Shown: one piece after another, positions 14,931 to 21,288 of the stretch
How the letters are laid out: each line of letters starts with the position of its first letter
Numbering within the stretch: the first letter of the stretch is position 1
Origin: Anaerolineaceae bacterium UBA6133
GTDB lineage: Bacteria; Chloroflexota; Anaerolineae; Anaerolineales; Anaerolineaceae
DNA length: 29,523 bases
Assembly: GCA_002435825.1 (NCBI GenBank)
Contig: DIVL01000034.1
Coordinates: 1-29,523, forward strand
Direction of reading: 5' to 3'
Notes under the pieces: model-generated
Told to the model about the DNA's origin: nothing
The model's database searches: none
Seen by the model: the letters and a program-made list of their open reading frames with translations, nothing else
Made by a program: the position numbers and the translations under genes

Positions 14931-16461
14931 CTTTCGTTAACGTCCCATCGTAGACTGTTCCATAACTTGAGGCAATCCAACCTCCAAGGTCAAAGGGGAT
15001 GTTTCCAGCGGCTCCGATCCAGACTCCGTTGTAGCGCCTGGCAATGTGGAAGTGCGTGCCGCTGGTCACCCCACCCTCACAGGAGGCATAACCAATTACA
15101 TCTCCTGATGCAACTTGTGTGCCAAAGGGAATACGCCCTTCCGTACCAATGTGGAAGTAGTGCACCGTCCAGCCGGTTTGTTCGGAGCCATCGCCGTCAA
15201 GATCCAACACCACAGCCGCGGAACCAGACCGCACCACCAACCCATCTGCAACAGCCAAAACCGGGGCGTCACTTTCATAGCAGCCATAATCGTCCTCATT
15301 CCCGGGCGGCGCAAAGTCCAGCGCGGCCCAAATGCTGCCGGTTCCATAGCCCCAGTGAGGTCCGGAGGTGAGCAGCCAGGTGTCGCCTGGCGCAAGCGGC
15401 AGGATAAACTCGGGTTGGGTCAGCCCCTCGGGTACGAGCGGCTCGATGGTGAATGCAAACGGGTAACCAAACATCTGCTCATAGGTGGCGTAGAAGCCTG
15501 CCTCAGAAACTGCTATCTTCCATTCAGGTTTTGTCTTTACCAGGCTGAAGAAGTGCTGCAAGCCGGCGGTGGCAGGGTTGATCGTGGGATCGATACGCAT
15601 CACCTCGCCGTCTGAAATCGTCCAGACTGCCAGGCTGCCCTGCTCCCAAAGCGTGCTGCCGCGCAGCAGTTCATTTGCAGCCCAGCCCAACTGCTTGTAA
15701 AGCCCCTGGCTATACGGATTGAGCAGCCCAAGCAGGTAGGCAGCAGGAACGCCGTTCTTACCCTCACTGCGCACCCAGCCGCTCTGATATTCCAGCAATG
15801 CCAGCAGAAGACGCGGATTGACGCCGTTCTCGTCTGCCACCCGCTGCACAATTTCTGCGCCGGTCAGATGGCTTTCATCTTCCAATGTTTCCTCATAACG
15901 GCTCAGTTTTCCGTTGAACTGCCAGACCACCGACTCAGTATCAAAGTCGATGGCGGAAGGACTGTAGATCAGTTCTGATTCGGGGATAATTTTGAAACTG
16001 GTTCCCTGCTCATTGGCGCTGGCAGGTGGAATGATCAGGATTTCACCCGGTTTGATCAGATTGGGGTCTTTGATCTCATTACGTTCAAGGATCTGCTTGA
16101 CGGAAACCTGATTCAGCAGGGCGATCCTTGCCAGGGAATCACCACTTTGAACCGTGTACTCGTTTTCCGATATGCGCAGCATTGGCAGCGCCATCGGCGC
16201 GTTAGGTGTGGGCTGCATCCCAACGGGTGCAAGCGTGAGCGTGATCTGCGGCACGGAGGTCGAAGGCACCTGGGTCGCGCCCTGGGTCGCAGATTGCCTA
16301 GTACTCGGCATGGGTTGGGGTGTTTCTGCCATAGTCGAAGCGGATTCAGGCACCCGCCAGGGAGTGTAGTCTTTAACGACTCTTTTACAGCCTGAAATGA
16401 GAGATGAACCAGTGACAAGAATACAGCTTACGAGGATTATTTTTCGGAAAATGGCTTTCAT
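14872..16461 (-). CDS. LysM/M23 (LasA-like) peptidase lipoprotein
   Basis: This 529-residue protein has a lipobox ending SSLISGC (Cys25), a Pro/Thr/Gln-rich linker, LysM at about 101-146 (YTVQSGDSLARIALLNQ), the helical segment VNPRLLLALLEYQSGWV, and an M23 domain. The metal site is LasA-like: GPHWGYG, ALDFAPP, a YFHIG histidine, and GTHFH. The DLDGDGSEQTGW insertion is present. It is the first gene of the minus-strand run, and its 3' end overlaps the next gene, so the two are probably co-transcribed. It likely acts on peptidoglycan or surface proteins outside the membrane; the bond cleaved is not evident from sequence. Confidence 0.88.
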   Translation of the reverse strand: MKAIFRKIILVSCILVTGSSLISGCKRVVKDYTPWRVPESASTMAETPQPMPSTRQSATQGATQVPSTSVPQITLTLAPVGMQPTPNAPMALPMLRISENEYTVQSGDSLARIALLNQVSVKQILERNEIKDPNLIKPGEILIIPPASANEQGTSFKIIPESELIYSPSAIDFDTESVVWQFNGKLSRYEETLEDESHLTGAEIVQRVADENGVNPRLLLALLEYQSGWVRSEGKNGVPAAYLLGLLNPYSQGLYKQLGWAANELLRGSTLWEQGSLAVWTISDGEVMRIDPTINPATAGLQHFFSLVKTKPEWKIAVSEAGFYATYEQMFGYPFAFTIEPLVPEGLTQPEFILPLAPGDTWLLTSGPHWGYGTGSIWAALDFAPPGNEDDYGCYESDAPVLAVADGLVVRSGSAAVVLDLDGDGSEQTGWTVHYFHIGTEGRIPFGTQVASGDVIGYASCEGGVTSGTHFHIARRYNGVWIGAAGNIPFDLGGWIASSYGTVYDGTLTKDGETVEAYNGRADFNEIGN

Positions 16462-16514
16462 GCCGCTGAGTGTTACACCTATCGTGCCAGATAAGGGTTA
16501 AGTGCTTTTCGTAG

Positions 16515-16539
16515 GCCGGGTTCCGATGTTGAACCCGGC
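16515..16539 (+). terminator. Terminator-like hairpin, plus orientation
   Basis: GCCGGGTTC (16515-16523) and GAACCCGGC (16531-16539) form a 9-bp stem with a 7-base loop, followed by TCTTTTGCTTG. It would stop plus-strand transcription, yet the genes to its left are on the minus strand. It could limit antisense transcription, or simply be one of the dispersed hairpins. Confidence 0.45.
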
Positions 16540-16705
16540 TCTTTTGCTTGTTCTCACGAGGTCTCCATTTTGATTCCCGTTCGTGCCGGTCTTGCGAAGC
16601 ACCCCAGCACTGAAAGCGCGTGTGGGCAGACTGAGCACGGCGTTTGACCGAAGGTCTCCACCGATCCTCCCCGATCGTGCTGGTCTCCTCTTGACATTCA
16701 ACATA

Positions 16706-16738
16706 GTTACTGCGAGGAGCGAAGCGACGTGGCAATCT
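16706..16738. repeat. 33-bp dispersed repeat, inverted copy
   Basis: TTACTGCGAGGAGCGAAGCG followed by ACGTGGCAATCTG is the reverse complement of the 9311-9343 repeat with a few differences, placed between two copies of the AGGTCTCC repeat. Confidence 0.7.
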
Positions 16739-16780
16739 GCCGTTCTGTCTCTGATCGTGCCGCCTGTTTCATTCTCGTTA

Positions 16781-16804
16781 TCATAAGGTCCCCCGACCTT
16801 ATGA
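16781..16804. repeat. Perfect hairpin with CCCC loop
   Basis: TCATAAGGTC, CCCC and GACCTTATGA give a perfect 10-bp stem. It lies between repeat units in the same gap. No U tract follows, so it is not an intrinsic terminator. Confidence 0.55.
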
Positions 16805-16952
16805 GGGCCTTAACCGAAGGTCTCCATCAATCCTCCCCGATTGTGCCGGCGTCCTCACCGAGCACGGACCCTGACCACCAGGTCTCCATCTTTCATCCCC
16901 GATCGTGCTGGTCATAGGAAGTGCGATCGGATACTATCTATAGCGTAGGTAA

Positions 16953-16980
16953 TTCGCACTTCAGCGCTTGCAGTTATAAT
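16953..16980 (+). promoter_or_regulatory. Promoter of the tocopherol-cyclase-family gene
   Basis: TTCGCA (16953-16958), a 16-base spacer and TATAAT (16975-16980). Together with flanking bases (GGTAATT upstream, TTTCCCAT downstream) it is clearly related to the promoters at 18954-18981 and 29376-29403, which front the amidotransferase fragments. Confidence 0.65.
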
Positions 16981-17023
16981 TTCCCATATCCTGACCTGAT
17001 AAAATGAATAAGGAGAATCTGAA

Positions 17024-17998
17024 ATGCAAATTCGCGCCGGCCTAAACCCCAGCACCTATCATGGCACTCATCAGAAGCCGCCTTTTTTTGAAGGCTGGTA
17101 CTTCAAAATGGTCAGCGCTGATGAGAAACATAAAATTGCCATCATCCCGGGAATTATCCTGGGCAAGGATGCGCACGCTTTTGTGCAAGTCATCGACGGC
17201 TCGGACGGCAGAACAGAATACTTTACCTTCCCGCTCGACCAGTTTCAGGCGGATTATCCATATTTTCGATTAGTAGTTGGCGCGAATCAATTTGATTCAT
17301 CTCACCTGGTGGTGAATATCAAGCAACCTGAGGGGCAATTGGTTGGCGAAGTCAGTTTTGGTAGCTTAAACCCCTGGCCGGTGACCCTTCTCTCTCCGGG
17401 CGTTATGGGATGGTTTGCCTGGGTGCCAAAAATGGAATGCTACCATGGCGTGCTGAGTTTCGACCATTCCCTGCAAGGCAAGCTTACCCTCAATGGCAAA
17501 GAGATGGATTTTAGCGGCGGTCGTGGGTATATTGAAAAGGATTGGGGAAAAAGCTTCCCTGCGGCATGGGTATGGTTTCAGAGCAACCATTTCAAAAATG
17601 CTTCCGCCTGCATCACTGGTTCTGTTGCGATCATTCCCTGGCTTGGCAGCAGCTTCAAGGGTTTCATTGTTGGTCTTTGGCTGGATGGCGAACTTCACCG
17701 ATTTACCACCTATCGAAACAGTAAAATCGAATCACTCCAAATTTCGGACGACCATGTCGTCTGGGTGTTGCGAAACCGCACGCACCGCCTGCGCCTGAAC
17801 GCCCGCCGAGCTCAAGGTGGGCTGCTGCGCGGTCCCACCCCGCTGGACATGGGTACGCGCGTGATGGAAACACTGAGTGCTTCAATCGATGTCAGGCTCG
17901 AAACCCTAAAAGGCGCAGTGCTTTTCGAGGGCACAGGCCAAAACGCCGGGCTGGAAGTAGTAGGCGACATCCAGCGATTAATAACCAAAAAGGCTTAG
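17024..17998 (+). CDS. Tocopherol-cyclase-family protein
   Basis: This 324-residue soluble protein resembles the tocopherol cyclase-like family (PF14249). Its hallmarks are PFFEGWYFKMV near residues 20-30 and GYIEKDWGKSFPAAWVWFQ near 169-187, the tryptophan-rich strand typical of the group. In plants and cyanobacteria the enzyme forms the chromanol ring of vitamin E. Many anaerobes carry homologues without a tocopherol pathway, so the reaction here is unknown. AAGGAG lies 9 bases before the ATG. It is a single-gene unit with its own promoter and converges on the glycosyltransferase gene 19 bases away. Confidence 0.82.
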   Translation: MQIRAGLNPSTYHGTHQKPPFFEGWYFKMVSADEKHKIAIIPGIILGKDAHAFVQVIDGSDGRTEYFTFPLDQFQADYPYFRLVVGANQFDSSHLVVNIKQPEGQLVGEVSFGSLNPWPVTLLSPGVMGWFAWVPKMECYHGVLSFDHSLQGKLTLNGKEMDFSGGRGYIEKDWGKSFPAAWVWFQSNHFKNASACITGSVAIIPWLGSSFKGFIVGLWLDGELHRFTTYRNSKIESLQISDDHVVWVLRNRTHRLRLNARRAQGGLLRGPTPLDMGTRVMETLSASIDVRLETLKGAVLFEGTGQNAGLEVVGDIQRLITKKA

Positions 17999-18017
17999 GG
18001 GCACAACGTAAGAGTAC

Positions 18018-18818
18018 TCAAACAGTGGTAAGTATTCCTACTTTCTTCAGAATGGATTTGGTCAGGATATAAACACGTTTGTCGGCGTAGTGACCAATTA
18101 CCGGAAAGACCCTTTCCTTCCTTTGGGTGCGGAAAGCTCTTATCACTGCCTTAGCAAATTTTAGAATACTACCGGTTGAGGTACTGCCCTTATGGATGAT
18201 AAAAACAGTATATTCATCATTGATGACAAGAGGTTTTATGTCTTTGATAAGGTTGAGCCATAAACTGTATTCCACAACTTCATTCTTGCCCTCGTTAAAT
18301 GCGCCATAGCTTTGAACATATTCTCTCTTCATAAACGTATTTTCGTGAGAGATAATATTCATCACAGATAGCGCCACTTCCGGATTCTTCCGCAGCAGGA
18401 GCGTTTGCGGGAGAACGATTTTTCTTCCTGCCAGTTCGATTAAGAAATTACCTGTGAGCCAGACCATATCCGGATGTTTGCTAAATATTTCTGCCACTTT
18501 CTCCAGCGAGATTTGATCCTTGTAATAATCATCTGAATGTAAATAATGGATAATTTCACCCGTTGCTTCTCTCGTTGCAACATTTAGCGCGTTGCCAACC
18601 CCCTTGGGCTCTGATTGAATGAATTTAATCACATATCGGTTTTTGTTCCGTTCCATATATTCCTGGATGATGTCCAGAGTAGAGTCGGTCGAATACGCGT
18701 CATTAATGATGTGTTCGATTTCCAGGTAGGTTTGGTTTTCAATACTTTGCAGGGCGTTTCTCAAGTACTTTTCGCTGTTGAAAGTGCAAGTAATTATGCT
18801 AATTGTGATGGGCTTCAT
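18018..18818 (-). CDS. Family 2 glycosyltransferase
   Basis: This 266-residue protein has the GT-A fold signatures: ISIITCTFNSEKYLRNALQS at the N-terminus, a degenerate NDAYSTDSTLDI where most relatives have DGGSTDGT, and a DxD-like HSDDYY near residue 100. It should transfer a sugar from a nucleotide donor, probably to a surface glycan or lipid. It stands alone, without other polysaccharide genes, and is visibly richer in A and T than the genes on its left, which hints at acquisition by transfer. It ends close to the tocopherol-cyclase-family gene and is transcribed towards it. Donor and acceptor cannot be predicted. Confidence 0.85.
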   Translation of the reverse strand: MKPITISIITCTFNSEKYLRNALQSIENQTYLEIEHIINDAYSTDSTLDIIQEYMERNKNRYVIKFIQSEPKGVGNALNVATREATGEIIHYLHSDDYYKDQISLEKVAEIFSKHPDMVWLTGNFLIELAGRKIVLPQTLLLRKNPEVALSVMNIISHENTFMKREYVQSYGAFNEGKNEVVEYSLWLNLIKDIKPLVINDEYTVFIIHKGSTSTGSILKFAKAVIRAFRTQRKERVFPVIGHYADKRVYILTKSILKKVGILTTV

Positions 18819-18953
18819 AAAATCACTAACCTCTTATTGTTCATGAGATGAATGTGTTTCATTCTAACTCTTATTTCAAATCCAATTTTTTGCATAATTC
18901 TATAAATTCAAAACAGCGATGGGGTTGAGGAAACGCACAATACCCTCCTGTGA

Positions 18954-18981
18954 TTCACACTTCACCACTTCCAGTTATAAT
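18954..18981 (+). promoter_or_regulatory. Promoter of the left amidotransferase fragment
   Basis: TTCACA, a 16-base spacer and TATAAT (18976-18981), followed 34 bases later by the ATG of the truncated gene. The arrangement and most bases match 29376-29403. Confidence 0.65.
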
Positions 18982-19015
18982 ATCCCAATCTTAATTTGAC
19001 CAATAAAGGACACCT

Positions 19016-19094
19016 ATGTGCGGAATTTTTGGCATTGTTACAGCAACTGAACAACCTCTCGGACCGATTCTGATTGAAGCGGCTCGCCGTATTG
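19016..19094 (+). pseudogene. 5' fragment of a class-II glutamine amidotransferase (GlmS-like) gene, left copy
   Basis: The first 26 codons read MCGIFGIVTATEQPLGPILI, then EAARRI. Cys2 would be the catalytic nucleophile of a class-II amidotransferase, and the sequence resembles GlmS-type enzymes. After about 19094 the frame leaves the family and runs antisense through a DUF5320 gene fragment, so the gene is cut off. AAAGGA lies 5 bases before the ATG. The first 53 bases are identical to 29438-29490. GlmS is an assignment by resemblance; PurF or AsnB relatives start similarly. Confidence 0.7.
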
Positions 19095-19229
19095 CCCCAT
19101 GCCCCAACCAAAAATGCCGCGGAAAAATCCGCGTCCTGCGTAGCCCCTTACGTAACCTCCTCCGCACGGACCCAATCCTCGTCCAATCGGTCCCGTTCCA
19201 GTCGATCCAGTTCCATCAAATCATGGCAT
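19095..19229 (-). pseudogene. Broken DUF5320-family gene with TGA as third codon
   Basis: Reading left from 19229, a good ribosome binding site (GGGAGA) and ATG CCA are followed by TGA (19223-19221), then by a frame with FDGTGSTGTGPIGRGLGPC and further Gly-rich sequence characteristic of DUF5320 proteins. Aligned to the intact paralogue at 19256-19468, the TGA replaces a variable residue often filled by Arg, Gly or Ala, so a CGA or GGA to TGA change is the simplest explanation. The 3' end is also lost: the frame runs into the amidotransferase fragment and stops at 19038. Recoding as selenocysteine is possible in principle but unlikely. Confidence 0.65.
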
Positions 19230-19255
19230 ATTATTCTCCCATTGAATGTGTTTGT

Positions 19256-19468
19256 TTATTGTCTGTTCATCCGGTTTCCACGCCGGCGTCCAAATAGACG
19301 GCCGAATGTGGAATCCCACGCCTTGCCGCCCCAGCGAAAAGCGCCACCAGGCATTGGGGTTGTGGTTGGGATCTTCCCGGTGTTAGCACTAGTAGTTCCA
19401 CAATTTCCCATGCCCCGTCCTGTTTGTGAGCCCTGACCCATAGGTCCAGTTCCATCTCTTGCAGGCAT
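19256..19468 (-). CDS. DUF5320-family small protein
   Basis: The 70 residues begin MPARDGTGPMGQGSQTGRGM, the typical Gly/Thr-rich opening of DUF5320 proteins, and continue with a basic Gly/Arg-rich tail. The family has no known function but is often encoded next to NifX-fold and Mrp-type proteins in anaerobes, as here. AAAGGAGG lies 6 bases before the ATG. It follows the PadR gene by 12 bases and precedes the broken paralogue, so the three form one minus-strand unit. It is shorter than many family members and lacks the usual C-terminal helical part. Confidence 0.7.
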   Translation of the reverse strand: MPARDGTGPMGQGSQTGRGMGNCGTTSANTGKIPTTTPMPGGAFRWGGKAWDSTFGRLFGRRRGNRMNRQ

Positions 19469-19480
19469 ATTTGCCTCCTT

Positions 19481-19864
19481 TTATCCTTTCTGAATCTTAT
19501 CGAACAATTTTTCGATGATCACGTTGGTTTTTTCCAACTCTTGTGTCCAATATCGCAAGGCTTCTTCACCTTGCGCGGTCAAATGGTAAGTACGTCGAGG
19601 GGGGCCTTGGGTCTGATCCGTGTCCCAGTCTGATTCAATCCATCCCAACTCTTCCATTCCTCGCAGGGTTCGATAAACAACGCTTGGGTGAATGGTCGTC
19701 ATGTCGATTTCGTTGAGTTCAGATAAAAGACTGTAACCATGACCTGGCTTTTCCTTGAGCAAAACAAGCAGTGTGGGCTCCAGCAGGGATACAACAAGCG
19801 GAGAATGAATCTCCTCACCCCTTGAACCTGCTCTCATTGCCCAACCTCTTCCGCGTCTTGGCAT
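19481..19864 (-). CDS. PadR-family transcriptional regulator
   Basis: This 127-residue protein has the winged-helix PadR domain: LVVSLLEPTLLVLLKEKPGH, GYSLLSELNE, then IHPSVVYRTLRGMEELGWIE and PPRRTYHLTAQGEEAL, followed by a C-terminal helix for dimerisation. PadR proteins are usually repressors released by small molecules. AAAGGAG lies 10 bases before the ATG. A perfect 12-bp palindrome lies inside its own promoter, so autoregulation is likely. It is divergent from the XRE-cupin-NifX cluster and may control that side too. The inducer is unknown. Confidence 0.88.
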   Translation of the reverse strand: MPRRGRGWAMRAGSRGEEIHSPLVVSLLEPTLLVLLKEKPGHGYSLLSELNEIDMTTIHPSVVYRTLRGMEELGWIESDWDTDQTQGPPRRTYHLTAQGEEALRYWTQELEKTNVIIEKLFDKIQKG

Positions 19865-19892
19865 ATACCCGTATCTCCTTTTGATTACACAC

Positions 19893-19921
19893 AGTATAGT
19901 GCACTATTCTCTTAATGTCAA
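19893..19921 (-). promoter_or_regulatory. PadR promoter with embedded palindromic operator
   Basis: On the minus strand TTGACA (19921-19916) and TATACT (19898-19893) are separated by exactly 17 bases. The palindrome ATAGTGCACTAT (19896-19907) overlaps the -10 and half of the spacer, a position where a bound dimer would block RNA polymerase. A second inverted repeat, ATTCTCT with AGAGAAT (19906-19912 and 19931-19937), spans the -35. Confidence 0.7.
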
Positions 19922-19985
19922 TAGATAATTAGAGAATATTCGCAAATGTTAACACAATTAATATAATTGCATTGGTAAAAGCCTC

Positions 19986-20013
19986 TTGCTAAACGCATAT
20001 TAAGTACTATAAT
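19986..20013 (+). promoter_or_regulatory. Promoter of the XRE-cupin-NifX cluster
   Basis: TTGCTA (19986-19991), a 16-base spacer and TATAAT (20008-20013). The start site would be near 20020, ahead of the short leader frame at 20045. It is divergent from the PadR promoter, about 70 bases away. Confidence 0.6.
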
Positions 20014-20044
20014 ATTGGGATACAGTTTGTTTGAGAGGATCGTA

Positions 20045-20143
20045 GTGCGCAGAAAGCCAGTTAGTGTTGATGTGGATGGTGTCAAAGTGATATACAAAGC
20101 CGCGGGTGATGGTTTTCTGATGGTCATATTAGCATTGGAGTAA
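20045..20143 (+). CDS. Short leader reading frame, 32 codons
   Basis: A GTG start with GAGAGG 6 bases upstream opens a 32-residue frame (MRRKPVSVDVDGVKVIYKAA, then GDGFLMVILALE) that ends 4 bases before the ATG of the regulator gene. Promoter, ribosome binding site and tight coupling suggest it is translated. It may be a leader peptide that couples translation to the regulator, or the remains of a longer gene. I recognise no family. Confidence 0.4.
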   Translation: MRRKPVSVDVDGVKVIYKAAGDGFLMVILALE

Positions 20144-20147
20144 CAAA

Positions 20148-21197
20148 ATGAATTTTTACAACATCAATCCATTGGACAGCCCAGACTCTTTATCAGCAGA
20201 TCTTTTAGTCGGCAAAAGACTCAAGGATTTACGCACAAGGAGTGGTTATTCACTGCGCATATTGGCAGAGCGAAGCGGCCTGAACATCAACACCCTGAGT
20301 TTGATCGAAAACGGGAAGTCCTCTCCATCGGTTGGTACTTTGCAGCAGCTATCGCAGGCATTGGATGTGCCGATTGCAGCCTTCTTCGAATCAGAACCAG
20401 TAGAGAAAGAAATTGTTTTTACACAGGCTCACGCGCGCCCAACCCAAACATTCGGTTCCACCAGGATGCAAAATCTTGCAAAGGACCTGATCAATAATGC
20501 CGTTCAGCCATTTGTTGTGACCTTGCAGCCGGGCATGGGCAGCGGTGATCACACTATTGTTCATACCGGTTTTGAATTTATATACTGTCTGACGGGATCG
20601 ATACGCTACCAGGTCGCCCAAGAGGAATACATCCTCCAGCCGGGAGACAGCCTGGTGTTTGAATCGCATAAACCGCACAGTTGGGAAAACACCGGGGATA
20701 TACCAACGCAAATTTTACTAATTCTTTATCCAACTGAGGAAAGAGAAAAACCGGGCGGGCGGCATTTTTCGCTCGAGGTAATGAAAAAGGAGATTAATAT
20801 GAAAATAGCAGCAATAACAGAGGACGGAAAAACAATAAGTCAGCATTTTGGTCGGGCGCCATACTACCTGGTGCTAACCATCGAAGAAGGGAAGGTTACC
20901 GACAGGGAAATGCGCGACAAGATGGGTCACAGCCAGTTCCATGAGCAAGCCCATGCGGAGGAATCGCAAGGGTTAGGGCATGGAATGGATGCGCAATCCC
21001 ACAATAAGCACGTTGACATGGCACAGACGATTGCGGATTGCAAGGCTCTGCTTTGTGGAGGAATGGGTATGGGCGCTTATGAAAGCATGCGCCGGTTAAA
21101 TATCCAGCCTGTTGTCACGGATCTTCGTGATATCGAGGCTGCAGTGCAGGCATTTATTGACGGCAAGCTTGTTGATCACACGGAATTGCTGCACTAG
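20148..21197 (+). CDS. XRE-cupin-NifX fusion regulator
   Basis: This 349-residue protein joins three domains. Residues ~20-77 are an XRE helix-turn-helix (RLKDLRTRSGYSLRILAERS, GLNINTLSLIENGKSSPSV). Residues ~115-190 are a cupin (HTGFEFIYCLTGSIRY, LQPGDSLVFESHKPHSW). Residues ~218-335 are a NifX/NifB-type cofactor-binding fold (ISQHFGRAPYYLVLTIEEGK, LLCGGMGMGAYESM) with a His- and Met-rich loop near 260-292. XRE-cupin proteins are common ligand-responsive regulators; adding a NifX domain suggests sensing of a metal cluster. An internal ATG at codon 218 with its own ribosome binding site could give the NifX domain alone. It heads the metal-cluster gene run. Confidence 0.85.
   Translation: MNFYNINPLDSPDSLSADLLVGKRLKDLRTRSGYSLRILAERSGLNINTLSLIENGKSSPSVGTLQQLSQALDVPIAAFFESEPVEKEIVFTQAHARPTQTFGSTRMQNLAKDLINNAVQPFVVTLQPGMGSGDHTIVHTGFEFIYCLTGSIRYQVAQEEYILQPGDSLVFESHKPHSWENTGDIPTQILLILYPTEEREKPGGRHFSLEVMKKEINMKIAAITEDGKTISQHFGRAPYYLVLTIEEGKVTDREMRDKMGHSQFHEQAHAEESQGLGHGMDAQSHNKHVDMAQTIADCKALLCGGMGMGAYESMRRLNIQPVVTDLRDIEAAVQAFIDGKLVDHTELLH
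20787..20801 (+). promoter_or_regulatory. Internal ribosome binding site and start within the fusion gene
   Basis: AAGGAG (20787-20792), 6 bases of spacing and ATG (20799-20801), in frame at codon 218 and exactly where the NifX-type domain begins (MKIAAITEDGKTISQHFGRA). The layout is that of a separate gene start, so either the fusion is recent or both long and short products are made. Confidence 0.6.
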
Positions 21198-21228
21198 CTC
21201 TGGCGTCACTAACAACAAAATCAATCAT

Positions 21229-21267
21229 TCGGTTGATATTCAAGGACTAATTAAGAATATCAACCGA
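21229..21267. repeat. 13-bp perfect inverted repeat before the NifX gene
   Basis: TCGGTTGATATTC (21229-21241) and GAATATCAACCGA (21255-21267) flank a 13-base AT-rich centre. There is no U tract, so it is not a typical terminator. It may be an operator for the fusion regulator or an RNA stem that sets relative expression of the two genes. Confidence 0.6.
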
Positions 21268-21288
21268 TAATCAAAATAAGGAGTTACT

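Larger units (their letters stand above)
16559..16913. repeat. Four copies of a ~34-bp direct repeat
   Basis: Units at 16559-16591, 16652-16685, 16818-16850 and 16880-16913 share the form AGGTCTCCA, 4-5 variable bases, ATYCYCCCGATCGTGCTGGTC with small changes. Three are preceded by related bases (TGACCGA, TAACCGA, TGACCAC), so the true unit is nearer 50 bases. Spacings of 93, 166 and 62 bases are irregular and the copies diverge, which rules out a CRISPR array. Function unknown. Confidence 0.65.

Noticed and set aside
16559..16913. CRISPR array
   Set aside because: Units diverge, spacing is irregular and there are no cas genes.
19221..19223. Selenocysteine codon in the DUF5320 gene
   Set aside because: Not accepted as a feature: the position is variable in the family, the 3' end is also lost, and Sec at codon 3 would be exceptional. 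Kept only as a point to check.
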